Assembly: GCA_903772945.1 (NCBI GenBank)
Contig: CAICTM010000191.1
Span: forward strand, 30,753-94,752
Origin: Seminavis robusta
Lineage: Eukaryota; Bacillariophyta; Bacillariophyceae; Naviculales; Naviculaceae
DNA: 64,000 nucleotides
Direction: 5' to 3'
Numbering within the stretch: position 1 is the stretch's first letter; every line of letters starts with the position of its first letter. The notes under the pieces are model-generated. The model had not been told where the DNA came from. It saw only the letters and a list, made by a program, of their open reading frames with translations, and did not search any database. Made by a program: the position numbers and the translations under genes. Below are positions 21,387-33,265 of the stretch, piece by piece.

Positions 21387-24300
21387 GTTGCTTGCTGTTG
21401 CTTACTTTTGATTAAAATATATTTGATAGCTGGCTAGCTAGCAAGTAGCTTGAAATGCAGAAGTTGTAGTTGCTTTGGAGTTTGAATGTTATGAGAGAAA
21501 TCAGTCCAGGGTTCATTCAAGTTATTAGTTGGGAAGGCCACTGCCACAACTCTTCGGGTTGTGTGGAGTCGAGTCGAACCTCCAAGACCTCAACCACACT
21601 TCCATATCGAGTGGTCGGGGAACTGCCTCACCGGTTTCGTACTTCGTAGTACACAAAGCAGCCTCAAAGCAAAAGACTGCTTTGACACTCCAGAAGAATG
21701 ACTTGAACCGTGAAACAATAACAACAAAACAACCAAAAATATTCAATTTACATCCAAGTGATTCAACCGGGGATTGGTGAATTAAAGAACTTGAGTCAGA
21801 CGAACCCAGTAAATCCCTCTCTTTTATACCCTACTCTGGAGTACGCTTACGTAGTTCGTTTTGGTTAAGTAGATTGGTCTTCATCTCCACATTCGAAATG
21901 TTCCAACATCTCTTCTAGAACTCTCAATAGCTTCTCAATTCTTCCATCCAATGTCATCCTTGTCTCCTTTACCTTGTGAAATCTATTTCGCCAGAAAGCA
22001 GGGTTCTGATTTTATACACTAAACTATATACTAAAGATCCCATTGAAAGGTTGTATCAAAGGAATAGTGAAGCCACGGAACATCCAATTGCCTCTCTTGA
22101 TAGGTTTGATATAAAAATGTGACTACCAGATGGTTCATACCAGTGGGAAATGAGTTCGATTGATAAGTTATTAGAGCCTTTCCGTTAAATCTGATACAAC
22201 TCTGTGTTTCTAGCAAAGTGGAAAGTGAGATGCTCGTTTCCCTTTTGACGAGCAGCACCGACGATCGTAGATGAGCCTCTCACCGTCACAAACTCCTCCG
22301 AATTGCACACCAGGTCCTGACCTTGCTGCTTTTTCAGGCAAAGGATGAAAGAATGAATGAGGTGGCTTTGAATGTCAAACTTACTTTACTATCTGTAAAA
22401 ACTTCCGCCTCCAGAGTGGTATCTAGCTAGATAGACAGCTGATAGCCTCAAACATGCTTTTAGTTGCAACCACTATCCATAGCAAACCTAGTGGGACGAT
22501 TCTCGTCCAGACTGGACGGATGCTTACAATGTCATGTGTCATGTTTTGGTTGTGAATGCTGACTAAATGTATCTACCCTGTCATCCTTGCCTATCGTACC
22601 TAGTTGTGTCCAGCTTGCTACTCTATTAGTCTCTGATTGCAATGCTGCTTCCGATTCTATTCTACTCGTTCCATTCGTTCAACCAGTTCAAGCACAAGGA
22701 GGAGTTGAGTTGGCAGCTGCCGGTTTGCTGCATTTCTTACTTTTCAAATAAGAACATGACTAGCTAGTTCAACTCGACTGGGAGCGACCCAGGTATGGTT
22801 TGTCCGAGCCAGCTACCACGTCGGGTACCAAGTAACTACCGAAGCAACGGAACAGAAAACATTCAGTCGGAGCAGCCAGCAGCTCATAGAGGCCCATGAG
22901 CCAGAAACAACGTTATCAACTTGCCCTCGAGTATCCGAACAGTGGGACCATATACTGACCATATCGCTCATGTTTCATGGGCCGGTGGCTTCTTCATACA
23001 TGCACTCCTTGGACCTGGTAAGTGTGTTTCGGTGTAGTGACCTGGGTTGCTGGTCAGCTGGATGGATGTAGCTTTTTAAAATCGTTCACGAGTTACCCAT
23101 TGGGGGATGTTGTCGAAACCTTCAACCTCCCAACTAGTAAGAATCAAGTGGTGATGTAGCTATGGTTTAGTGCCAGAAACTTGATGGAAAATTGGCGACA
23201 GGCCTACACCGGTCGTAGTAGGAAAAGAGAGATATCCCAGGGTCACGGGATCCTAGGTACGTGAGATTGATGTGGCAGTCTATATATGGTGCGTGTGTTG
23301 CTGGTGTGTGCTTGTTTGTTCAAACTGTGGATCAATATTGTCCATGGCTGGAGGGAAACTGTTGGCTGCTAGCTTCCCAAATTTTGTTAAGCTTTCTGGG
23401 TTTGGGACTTAGCAAAGATTGAGCCTGAGTCCTGAGCTGGTGATGGCTGCTGGCTGTGGGGTCAGTTAGATGATGTCCACTTCTGATGGTCAGCTCCAGT
23501 GTTCTAGGGATGAGTGTGAAGAAGCCAGCAACAAAGCAGCTCTCTCATATGAGATCTCCTTTCCATAGTAGAGGTATATCAGACAAGACCTCGGCTGACT
23601 CAACCCGAGGAGCGATTTGCTGCTTGCATTCTTGACACATGTGGCAGTCATGCTGATAAGCTGTTGGGTTGAACAGACCTGGCTTGCTTTCTTCTCAGCC
23701 AGTTGTTTCTTTATCCCAAGAACTGGCTGCATGTGTCCATGGAGCGACTCGAGCATGAAGCAGCCATGGCCTCAATTCCTCAGTGCAGTCAGTCGGGCAA
23801 CAGCAACCAGAGAGGTTTATCTTTTGTTTCAGTTTCGGGTTGGATTCTAGCTTGTGGCAGTTTGAGATTCTTGGCAAACCAGGCCGCCCAGGTTCTGGAC
23901 CGGGAACGAGTTCAAGTTAGGCGACAAGCAGTCTTGCTGGCTGGTTTTAAACGCTTCAGGACCTGTGGACATTCTGGAGAGCTATCCACATATATTCCAC
24001 CAAACCGTGGAAGCTTGCTTGAACGAGAGGCGGCGAAACCATTCCAGCTGCAAGCTCCAGTCAACAAACACTCTGGCAGCTAGACTGCCAATGGTTCATA
24101 GAGCATAGGCTGTTTGTTGGTGTTGGTAGAGAAACAGACAGGTCAGCAGTATTGCTCAGACTAGTGCTAGCTATCTAGCTGTGCCATGAACTTGCCATTT
24201 CTTTCTCCATCAGCAGAAAGTCAGGCAGTTTGCCGTTTGCTCAAGCAGCCTCAAGAAGCATCGAGATCGTAGATCACCACCAGAACTTGGAGCCCCAACG

Positions 24301-25423
24301 TCGTTACTGGTAGGATGGTTAGGATGGTAGGATGGTAGGATGCGGTACCGTATTGTTTCCGAGGAAGTTGGCGCAAGGGGGTGAAGGGGAATGAGAAGCA
24401 GTGATGGAATGAATCGTAAAAAGCTAATCCTATTCTACTATCCATAAATGCGGCAGCCACCACGTTGACTGGGGACCAGGGTCTTGTTGCCCTTGATTGA
24501 CAGCTCCTTGACAAGGATCTTTAATTCTTTTGGTGTTGGCGGTACCACAAGGACCCCATCTCAGGTTCCTCTTGCCGTGTCGTGGAATCTACGAACGCGA
24601 AATTAAGAACAAAGCCCCGAATCACCAGAGAATAGGAAAGCTGGTACTGAGTACTTCTACTGCATAGTTCTTTGGTTTCAGAATTACTTAATAAAGATGT
24701 TGTAACAAATCTTGCTACCGAAAAGTACTATAGTCATATTAAGACTCTGGTACGTTACTTTCTGTTTTGCGTCTAATTATAATTCATCCATCAGGCAAAA
24801 TCGGACACTCACGTGGATTGATGTTATGTCCCACAGAGAACATCACGACTACTTAGTACCTTCTTTTCAGTTCCGCAACAGTTTCCTATTGCAACAGGTC
24901 GTGAAATCTCGGTCCACGACGGCGAGGTTGCTTGTGGGGTTTCTTGATATCCAGTTTGCTCTTGGTAACAATAAATGCGGGTGGCAGGGCCTTATGGTAA
25001 CTATGAGGCGTCTCACCAGGATGCTAGTGTACTGGTCGCTACCTTTTCCTTGCCGTGTCCCAGACCACCTGAAGACTTCCTGAAGCAAAACGAAAATGAG
25101 AAAGAATACTGGGGAAGCACACCCGAGTCGACAAACAGCAACTAAGTGTGTACATGAATGAATACTTCAAGCCTTACTGCTTTACCAAGGCCACCAGTTT
25201 GGACCATCCTAATGCATCCTGCCTGCCTTCTTGCGACATTCGGACTTTAGCAATCCCGAAAAGTGTGCCACAGGTCGTCGAGTTTCTTCCGCCCGGGCAC
25301 ATCATGTCTGTGCATACCTACTGTACCGTACTATGTAACCTGGTCTCCACTTACTTGATCGGTCTCATATTTTCAAAAACGGCAAAACGCCAAAGCAAAC
25401 TATTAATACAAGCCCACAAAACC
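21387..25423. other. Spacer
   Basis: About 4 kb without a recognisable gene. A TAGGATGG-type short tandem repeat lies at about 24311-24341. The frame of the downstream gene is open from an ATG at 25154, but that extension has no family resemblance. Confidence 0.35.
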
Positions 25424-26599
25424 ATGAACCATTATTTCTTGCACGAGCTAGGGAAGGGTGTGCAACTAGAGTACACTCTGGTCCAAGATCATGCTAGAAC
25501 GCATACTAGTGCCTTTCAACAGAGCGATACTAGCATTGCTGCTAGCAGCAGAGGACGCAGGAGAAGACGTTCCTACCTAGCTAGTTCCTCTGTAGTTGCT
25601 GCCGCTACCACTAGCAATGCCACGGGTAGTAGCGCAGGCACGACTACAGAGGGTGCTGCTGCAGCAGCACGGATACCCCCAACTGATACCCCCTTGTTTC
25701 TACCTGCAGGAATACCTCCTCCTCCCGCCTCCTCCAGCACTACTAATAGCACTGCAGCTACTGCAAGCACAAGCACAACGACGAGTGCAGGTCCCACTAG
25801 CCGCTGGGATAGTGCGTGCGCGTCTCGTCAAAACGATTCTCCCCGCAAAGCAACCACCTTGAGAACTCCTCCTTCCAGGTCGTACTCTTCCTGCGACGAA
25901 CTATCCGAGTCTACCAGTGAGGAGGCGGAATCCTCCGAGAGTAGCCACATTTGGCCGGATCACTTACCTACCAGTAGCATTGGCAGCACTAGTAATCACC
26001 AAACTCCTCCTCAAGACCAGCACCAAGATCTCTTTGCAACGGTTTGGTCCATGTCCCAGAGCGACCGTTCCAATGCTACCGGCACGAATTCCAGGCGGGG
26101 TAGACCGTGCAGCATTCAAAAGTCGCAGAGCTGGCCCAGTCACTTTCAACAGTACGACCTCCTGCACCCACTCAGAAGTAGCAACTTGCAGACACTTGCT
26201 TTGGCAGCTCCGGCGCAGGGCCCATTCCTTCCCGACGCTTCCTCGCGTCAAAGAGCTGGATCGCTTCCAGATCAAGCCTTGGAGACAACGCTCCGAACGA
26301 TGGCGTGTCAGGAATGGCAGAAAAAACGAGCCAGCTCTTTTCCTGCCACCACGGCGGCCCAGATGATTCGCGGCAATCGGGCACTGGTGCAACGATCCGC
26401 GTCCCTGCAAAACTGGTTCACGGCTCCATCTTGCATGTCGTCGACATTGGGCGGTGGCGGTGGTGGTGTGGGAGGTGCTCCCAATGATATCCTGCAGTCC
26501 GTCTTGAATGATATTGATCAGCTCGCGGGCGAAGGGAGCCTTCCGTCTTCCTCTTCGCCATCGTCATCCTCCTCTTCTGTGTCGTCCAAGGCGGCGTGA
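25424..26599 (+). CDS. DNAxxH/SRWES-like protein, divergent long member 4
   Basis: 391 residues from the ATG at 25424, chosen because it places the motif QDHARTH about 20 residues in, as in the rest of the family (Asn is His here). After a basic patch (RGRRRRR) come long Ala/Ser/Thr/Pro low-complexity stretches, TSRWDSA near residue 126, then Arg/Ser segments and an acidic Glu/Ser region. The C-terminal half has repeated Ser/Arg phospho-site-like sequences (QRSASLQNW, KSQSWPSHFQQ) and ends in Gly and Ser runs. A degenerate form of the upstream element (GTCTCATATTTTC, about 25361-25373) is present. It may be a true long member or a different gene sharing short motifs. Confidence 0.6.
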   Translation: MNHYFLHELGKGVQLEYTLVQDHARTHTSAFQQSDTSIAASSRGRRRRRSYLASSSVVAAATTSNATGSSAGTTTEGAAAAARIPPTDTPLFLPAGIPPPPASSSTTNSTAATASTSTTTSAGPTSRWDSACASRQNDSPRKATTLRTPPSRSYSSCDELSESTSEEAESSESSHIWPDHLPTSSIGSTSNHQTPPQDQHQDLFATVWSMSQSDRSNATGTNSRRGRPCSIQKSQSWPSHFQQYDLLHPLRSSNLQTLALAAPAQGPFLPDASSRQRAGSLPDQALETTLRTMACQEWQKKRASSFPATTAAQMIRGNRALVQRSASLQNWFTAPSCMSSTLGGGGGGVGGAPNDILQSVLNDIDQLAGEGSLPSSSSPSSSSSSVSSKAA

Positions 26600-27429
26600 G
26601 CTAAATAAAGATATAGATAGATGCGATGACACGATCATCAGCCATAATAGACTGTCTGGCTAAGCATAGAAAGACTATAACGATAGAATTGCAGAGCTTC
26701 CGATTACGAATAGTATATTTATCTGCCGCTCATCCCACCCTGGCTTCAGCCTGACGTTCATTCCTTTCTGGGCGTCAAACAGATGCTGAACCAGCCGCCA
26801 TCGGGGGGTTCCTCTTCGGAGCTGACGGCCAGCCCTCGGACTCACCAGCCTTCTTTCTCAGCCGTGGCATTGGCAGTCGGTCTATAATAGGTTTTCAACA
26901 GCAGAGTTGCTGGGCCGTAGTCCCGTAAGTTTATGAGAGCTACAAGGTGGACCATGGTCGGTTCCGCAATGGTGTCACGGCAAGATCAGTGCATGGTTTG
27001 TCTACGATCGAGGACTTTTGCGAAGAGTAATCAATGAAAGAAAGGTTCAAGCTAGCGTTGCCCAGACTGGAGCCAAACAGAGTGATCAATCACTGGCTGG
27101 CTGTACCCCCCATCACTGCACCTCCATCAGTCAAGGCCCAACACTAAAACATCCTCCTCCAGGTAGACTCAGCATCATCAATGCGTATACCGTAGCTCAG
27201 CTCAGCTCAGCTCTAGCTAGAGCCAACATCGTACAACTTGACGTTTTGCGCGTACCGGGAAAAGTCGTGTGCCACGCTCAAACACACTTCCGAGTGACAG
27301 CCAGTCTGAAATCCATCGACCGTACATGTTTGTTTCATCCCAGCATCCCAGTATAGAGGCTGGCTGTCGGTCCGCCCGACCACTTATCAATCGACAAGGT
27401 GGGGATCTCGTGGACAAGCGAAACTTATA
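26600..27429. other. Spacer
   Basis: No gene recognised. It probably includes the 3' flank of the preceding gene. Confidence 0.35.
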
Positions 27430-28100
27430 CCATGGTGATCATAACATGTCGTCCAAGGCAGAAACAGAGGGCTCCATAATGCAGCTGACACAAGCATTAG
27501 GCCTACACGTCAACCACGACCTGGCTGGCATGGGCGGCGTCTACTTTGACTCGGAGGAAACTCCCTACCTGTGGCGGTACCCATTCCCTCCGGATGTGCA
27601 GGCTCAGCTAGTGTCCACGGACAACCCAAAGGGGAACGTCACCAACAGTGACCTAGAGCAGGCCGCCATCTTTGCCCAACACGTCACCTACGCCACCCGC
27701 TACACTCTCTCGGACAACACCCCGTCCGTCTCCAGGATCTCCAAAGGGGCGGTGACTTCGGATGGTCCTGTGGTGTTCCTCTGCACCTACGCCTGCCGCC
27801 ACCAACGAGAACACCGATCATGCGCCCTCTCGTCCTACTTCCTTTGGCACCAATTCGACCGAGTCAGGATCAACGATCATATCATCGCTGGAAAAGGAAA
27901 CGTGGGAGTCAGGAATTCAAAAATCCTCATGTAACGAGGCTTTGTCGAAACAACAAACAACAGCGTCCTTCTTGGCAGGCAAGGCATCAGCAACCCGTCG
28001 CATCCAAGTTGTACTACCGGTATCTCAGGTCTGGCAGGACACGATACAATGTCAAACTTGTGCATAATGAAGGACATCGGACTTCCCACCGTAATTCTTC
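27430..28100 (+). pseudogene. Retroelement RNase H-like fragment
   Basis: The frame carries MGGVYFDSEE, LWRYPFPPDVQAQLVS, NVTNSDLEQAAIFAQH and LSDNTPSVSRISKGAV. This matches, from memory, the RNase H-like segment of diatom retroelements, in which LWR.PFP, NSDLE and SDNTP blocks follow one another. Past about 27790 the resemblance continues only weakly and in other frames (SRPTSFGTNSTESGS, then LSKQQTTASF). No reverse transcriptase, integrase or terminal repeats were seen nearby. It is a truncated, decayed fragment. The exact element class (for example DIRS-like) is uncertain. Confidence 0.5.
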
Positions 28101-28464
28101 TCCCAGACAGCTCGTAAGGCCATTTTGTGGTCCACCACCTGCAGCCTCACGCTCCATCACCAGGAGCAAACGGGAAGGCCATCAGGCGGAGCAGGGATTG
28201 CTGAGCAGCTCGACAGGTCCATAGAGGTTCTTCCGTGCACGCATGCAACTATTTGAAGTCTATAGCCATGCAGGAACTTTGTGAGATGTGAATCTATTAA
28301 GGGCTTCGGGTATGCACTTTTACCATTACTCTAGCTAGCTAGTTAGTTTCAAACTGCGATTTTAATAAGATACATGAATGAGGTTGCTCCTTTGTTTTCA
28401 AATGATTCCACAGGCCCTGAGCATTCCATAACAACTTTTGGGACATGTTGCGCATGCTTCCAGC
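28101..28464. other. Spacer
   Basis: Nothing recognised. It probably contains the 3' flank of the minus-strand Hint gene. Confidence 0.35.
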
Positions 28465-29997
28465 TTATTCGTTCTTCAAGTTCAAGTCCGCTGGGTCCAC
28501 AGCAGCAGGAACATTCTTTCCATGGACAACAGAACCCACAAAGACCAATCCACCAACCACCACGGCAGCAGCCAGCTTGGCACCAAACAAGAGCTCCATG
28601 GCATAGAGGGGACACAAGACCACCAAGTAGACAGCAAAAAGGAACATCTGGACCACCCAGTGCTGGACATGGAACCAGTCAGACAAATCAAACGCCATCT
28701 GTACGAAAACAGTCACACCGTCATTATTGTATGTCTGGCACCATTTGGGGTTGATGCCACCGATACAAACCAAACGAGGCAGAGTCATGAGCATATGAGC
28801 AACACAGTGGTGAGACATCATGGATGTGGAATGGCCTTGTAGTTCCATGGTTTGGGGATCACCGTTGGGTTGGAGGGAAATGTAGCAAGATGATGCAAAG
28901 CCATCCACCACAAGGGTGCCATCCTGAGTGAGGGGAGCATAGATTCCATGGCGCTGGACAGTCTCAATCTTGGCAACAACAGCAGGTCCTCCTTGTTCTT
29001 GCCCAGCCTCCATGAGACTATCACCGACCTTGATGGATTTGGCTGTGACTGGGGAATCCTTGCCCTGCAGATAGACCAAGTGCTGGCCAGTGACTTCCAA
29101 TGGTTTCTTGCCACTTGTGGTGTGGATCTGGAGGAATTCCGTTTCAGTGGTGGCATCGTTGTGGGCAAAGGCATAGATTGGTTGGAATCGGTTCTTGGCT
29201 GTCAAGATCATGTCTCCGATCTTGAGGTCTGTCATCTTGGCGGATAGCTGTACTTGGCCTTGGCCTGGTTGTTCCACATGCACAGTGGCTTGCTCTGAAA
29301 AACAAGAGGAAGGAGTAGGAGGTTCAGAAGGAGCAGGAACAGGAGCAGCAGACGGACCAGCAGAAGGAGCAGTAGAAGGAACCAAAGAAGGAGCAGAAGA
29401 AGGAAGAGTAGATGGAAGACTTGATGGAACTTCAGATGGAACTTCAGAAGCAACTTCCGAAGGAACCATAGAAGCAACTTCAGAAGGAGCAGAAGAAGGG
29501 AGAGAAGAAGGAACCTCAGAAGCAACTTCAGAAGGAACCATAGAAGCAACTTCAGAAGGAACCATAGAAGCAACTTCAGAAGGAGCAGAAGAAGGAACCG
29601 TAGAAGGAACAGCAGAAACAGAAGGAGCAGCGCTTCTATCTTCGCAAGTGCATGTGAAGACCAGGTTAACGTTGGTGGTTGTATCAAAATCTAAGCTAAC
29701 AGAAGCCAGGGTTGTCATGGCTTGAAGGATGTCTCCGCACATTTCTGCGGTTGTCATGGTGCTCAAGAGATTTCCCATTCCATCTGATATAAAAACAGTG
29801 AGGTCAACAGCAGATGTGCATGAAACAGTGCATTCTATGAAGGTTGTCCCAGTTGTCATTGTAATTGTTTCAGCTCCAATACCGTCGAAGTTATCCATGA
29901 TCATGACGGGGGTACCACAGTTAGTAGCACTACTGCAGGACTTGGCCATGAATGCGATGGTACCGGTGATAATGGTGAAAGGAGAAACAAACTTCAT
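28465..29997 (-). CDS. Secreted hedgehog-type Hint domain protein, copy 1
   Basis: 510 residues, single exon, ATG at 29997. A hydrophobic start (MKFVSPFTIITGTIAFMAKS) looks like a signal peptide. A Cys-bearing N-terminal domain of about 100 residues follows, unlike anything I recognise. Then comes a Ser/Pro-rich linker of PSEVAS/PSSLPS repeats and the Hint domain. Cys232 with Phe (SSCFSEQATV) is the hedgehog-like first residue, and the Thr-x-x-His motif is intact (LEVTGQHLVY). After the Hint core is a conserved segment with membrane helices (MFLFAVYLVVLCPLYAMELL). By family knowledge the Hint core would cleave before Cys232 and release the N-terminal part, perhaps with an adduct. It is a close duplicate of 53937-55490 in the opposite orientation. 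Confidence 0.85.
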   Translation of the reverse strand: MKFVSPFTIITGTIAFMAKSCSSATNCGTPVMIMDNFDGIGAETITMTTGTTFIECTVSCTSAVDLTVFISDGMGNLLSTMTTAEMCGDILQAMTTLASVSLDFDTTTNVNLVFTCTCEDRSAAPSVSAVPSTVPSSAPSEVASMVPSEVASMVPSEVASEVPSSLPSSAPSEVASMVPSEVASEVPSEVPSSLPSTLPSSAPSLVPSTAPSAGPSAAPVPAPSEPPTPSSCFSEQATVHVEQPGQGQVQLSAKMTDLKIGDMILTAKNRFQPIYAFAHNDATTETEFLQIHTTSGKKPLEVTGQHLVYLQGKDSPVTAKSIKVGDSLMEAGQEQGGPAVVAKIETVQRHGIYAPLTQDGTLVVDGFASSCYISLQPNGDPQTMELQGHSTSMMSHHCVAHMLMTLPRLVCIGGINPKWCQTYNNDGVTVFVQMAFDLSDWFHVQHWVVQMFLFAVYLVVLCPLYAMELLFGAKLAAAVVVGGLVFVGSVVHGKNVPAAVDPADLNLKNE

Positions 29998-30710
29998 GGT
30001 GGACGGCCTTTTATTAATATGCTAAAATGCTGTGTTCTCTTGAAAGTAAGCTGAAAGCTGCGATTAGTGGATGGATCATTGCAATTCTGTTTTACCCCAG
30101 CAGTCTTGCTGTACTTCGGTATCTGGAGCACGCCAGCAACATCATGCCGTACAGACCTGTGAGAATGGCCTATCTGGACTACAGAATCTACAGTAAGTGG
30201 TACTTGATGTGCCATGGCAGATCCCCATTTCTTCACCGCAACTCCTCTCCAAACCTTTACTAAGTATTCAAAATACCTTATCTTTCAATTAGCACACCGT
30301 CGTGGCCAAGTGCTCGCTCTTTATCGCTTGCGGGATCCAGACCGGAATCGGTAGGGTTGAGGTGAATGAAAGTCGATTCGCCCCACCATTTCACTTAACC
30401 GACTGTAAGACAGCAAAGCGTTCAAATACATGTTGTGTGCTGTTTGGCGATACGGGTATACCAGGTACTACGGGCAGGAGCTAAAAGGAAGATTGAGGTT
30501 GGATGATTTCTTATTACCTTCTGAAAGCTCCGGGCTAGCTTTTCTTGCACATTGGCTTCTTAAATTCAGGTCTGGCGGAGCGCAGTTGGCTAGCTAGGTA
30601 CCGGTGGCGTCGCAATCGTTTGTCAGCATTTTAAAAATCCAAAATCCAGCAGAAGTAGTGTGACGATGGGTACAGCTAAAGTAGGCGGTACGCTACGTAG
30701 TTCAAGTTTG
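29998..30710. other. Spacer between Hint copy 1 and the copia element
   Basis: No gene recognised. Confidence 0.35.
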
Positions 30711-30716
30711 CAATTG
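30711..30716. repeat. Left flanking direct repeat of the copia element (CAATTG)
   Basis: CAATTG directly abuts the element and recurs at 38296-38301, as expected for a target-site duplication (copia elements usually make about 5 bp). Confidence 0.7.
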
Positions 30717-31220
30717 TGTTGAAAAGGTGTGAACTTGAACGCACAATTTCTCTAATTTAATCAATATCCTTCCAGCTCTACTGTCTAGTAGACTGGCTAT
30801 TCGTTTCGTTTTCTCTTTTTCTTCTCGTTCAGATTGTGAGCTCTACAACTGAGCTCCGATATGCATACATATACCAGGATCTTTCGATCCTCTGCTTCTC
30901 GCAGTTTCATCTACAGATAGATCTCGTCGATCTATCTTCCTGAAGTGCATGGTTGGCCCTGGAGGCTTTCCCACTTACTAAACCTATGGACCTTCACCGT
31001 CCATTCATTTGTTCCATCCCGTCGCTCCTTGCATTCATCTCTTCGCCTAACTTCCTACCTTTGTAGTTGCATCATCTAGACGACCATTGTCCTCGTTCCT
31101 GTACACCTGCCATCTGATGATGATCGGATAACCATCTGATTTGAGTCACACATCCCCAATCACGAACCGTGATTGTGGATCCCGAGTCGTCTGTCCGTCA
31201 AACGAAAATACCTTTCTAAC
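30717..31220 (-). repeat. 3' LTR of the copia element
   Basis: Aligns along its whole length with 37788-38295. The outer end is TGTTGAAAAGG on the plus strand; the inner end is close to 31220 and slightly altered. Confidence 0.8.
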
Positions 31221-31579
31221 CCTTCCTGTTTTCGCGATGATGGCAGCGACCTTCTTACCCACTCAAACCAATTGCTCCTTGTCTCTGTTAGTTTCGGTGC
31301 ATGTCTGTCGAGGGTCTCGACGTTGACATTCTTGGTTCCAATGTCGCTCACGTTGTCTTCCGAGCGAACAAAATCAATCTCACTAGGCCGTCCTGCTGCA
31401 TTTGTTCACGTAGTGCCACCTCGTATCCATATGCCTTGTTCGACTTGCACTTGTCTTGTTCTCTGCATAAAGATAGCACCTACTTTATCGATCTTCACTT
31501 GCACAGTAGTTCCACGTTTGATCTGTAGGAACTTCAGAATCTGCGCGATGAACGGGACTCTCGCACTGCTTCGCCACAC

Positions 31580-33024
31580 GCGTAGAACTCAGCTTCGGAA
31601 CTCGACAATGCTACGACCTTCTGTAGCTTGGACCTCCAGTGAATTGAGTACACCTTCGAGAAAGATCATCATGGACGTGACTGATCTTCTGTTGTTCTTG
31701 TCTCCGGCCCAATCCGAATCCGAGAATACTTCCAATTTCCACGGTCCTTCGTTCTTCTCTGGTCTCATCAAAAGTCCACGGTTCCTTGAGTCCAACACGT
31801 ACTTTACACAGCGTAGCATTTCCTTGTACGCTGCCGGCGTTGCGCATCCCAAGACCTTAGCTAGCTCTCGTACCGCGTTCGAGATTTCTGGCCTTGAATG
31901 CTTGATAAGGTACATGAGCATGCCTACTCCTGTTCGATATCTGCTCTGTTGTTTCTTCAGCGATCCATTCACTCTGTCGTCTGTCTTTACTATTCCGAGT
32001 CCAGGTGTTCCCGCAGTCTTGTACTTGGGTAGCTTCTGTACTCCTCTCCGAATGTGGTTTGAATCTTCTTAATCATGTGGGGTTGTCCCACCCATGCAGC
32101 ATCCTTTCGGGATTCATCCGAATCTCACAGCTCAGGTAGTCCGTGAGTTCGTACTCTATGGTCATGTTCAACTCGATCTTTAATCCTTGAAGCACTTCCT
32201 TATATCGTTCTTCTCCAATGGTGAGATTGTCATCCACGTAACATAGAATCACGCATATCTTCCCGTTCTTGTTCCGCATGAAGAGGCATGGATCACTAGG
32301 ACATGTAACGAATCCTAAGTCTTCCAAGACACTCGCAAACTTCAAGTAGTACTGTCGTGCGCTCTGGCAAGCCCATAGATGGTCTTGTCCAGTATGACAC
32401 ATTCGTCGTCTTGGTGTTCTAGTCCTTTTGGGCAGTCCATGTAGATGACTACGTCCATGTCTCCATGTAGGAATGCTGTCTCAATATCGAAGATAATTGC
32501 TTTCGCTCTTCCCATCTTCTTTAGAGTAGAATCAAGATGATGCGGAAGGTGATGTCGTTAGCCACCGGACTGTAGATGTTGTCAAAATCAATTCCGGGTA
32601 CCTGACTGTATCCGCAGGCCACCAATCTAGCTCTGAATCTTCCATTCCGCTTGATTTCCAGCACCCATTTGTGTTTGCACATCGTCTCCCTTCCTCATTC
32701 TTGATCTCTTGATCTTGCGCCAGACCTTGAGTTTTCCATCTTGTCTAGCTCGCCTTTGATCGCCTCCCTCCACTTCTCGCTGAAATGGTTCGGGTGGTCC
32801 CAAGCTTCCTCGAACGTGCTTGGCTTGGTGAACAGATACTTGTACTTTGCTGGATCCTGAGTCCTTGGGTCATATGCGAGAGTCTCTTGATCAATGGATG
32901 CCTGTCCTAGTCCTCCCGTCAAATCTACTTCTGATGCCGTGTACCCAAACTCCATCCAGTCTTCATGTGCGTTCCCAAAACGTTCTGTCATTGGAATCGT
33001 CGAAAAGTTTGCCATTTCTGTCAT
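31580..33024 (-). pseudogene. Copia pol: reverse transcriptase and RNase H region
   Basis: The N-terminal RT part is in the frame at 32695-33024. The catalytic block (ILCYVDDNLTIG near 32235) and the following ELTDYLSCEIRMN are at 32073-32402. The C-terminal RT/RNase H part (SRYRTGVGMLMYLIKHSRPE, FSDSDWAGDKNNRRSVTSM) is at 31589-31972. Several frame changes separate them. The YVDD and SDWAGD motifs themselves are intact, so the breaks are single-base indels rather than loss of catalytic residues. Confidence 0.75.
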
Positions 33025-33265
33025 TGGCGGTGTATTCCGGTTGTTCGTGCTGAGCTGTTATCTTCTCTCCTCCTTCGGATGCATCGTCCGAAAGTGCTTG
33101 CATGAGGGAGCCCCCGTCATGAGGTTGTACCGCCGCTAGCTTGTCCAGTGTCTGTAGGGCCTGGGGGTTGTAGCTCGCACTGAGTTTCTGTAGTTCCGCG
33201 TTGCCTTGGATAGTTTGTCGCGACCGGGTCAGGTGGTTTGCTGTTGGGATCGCAGAGAAAATTTA

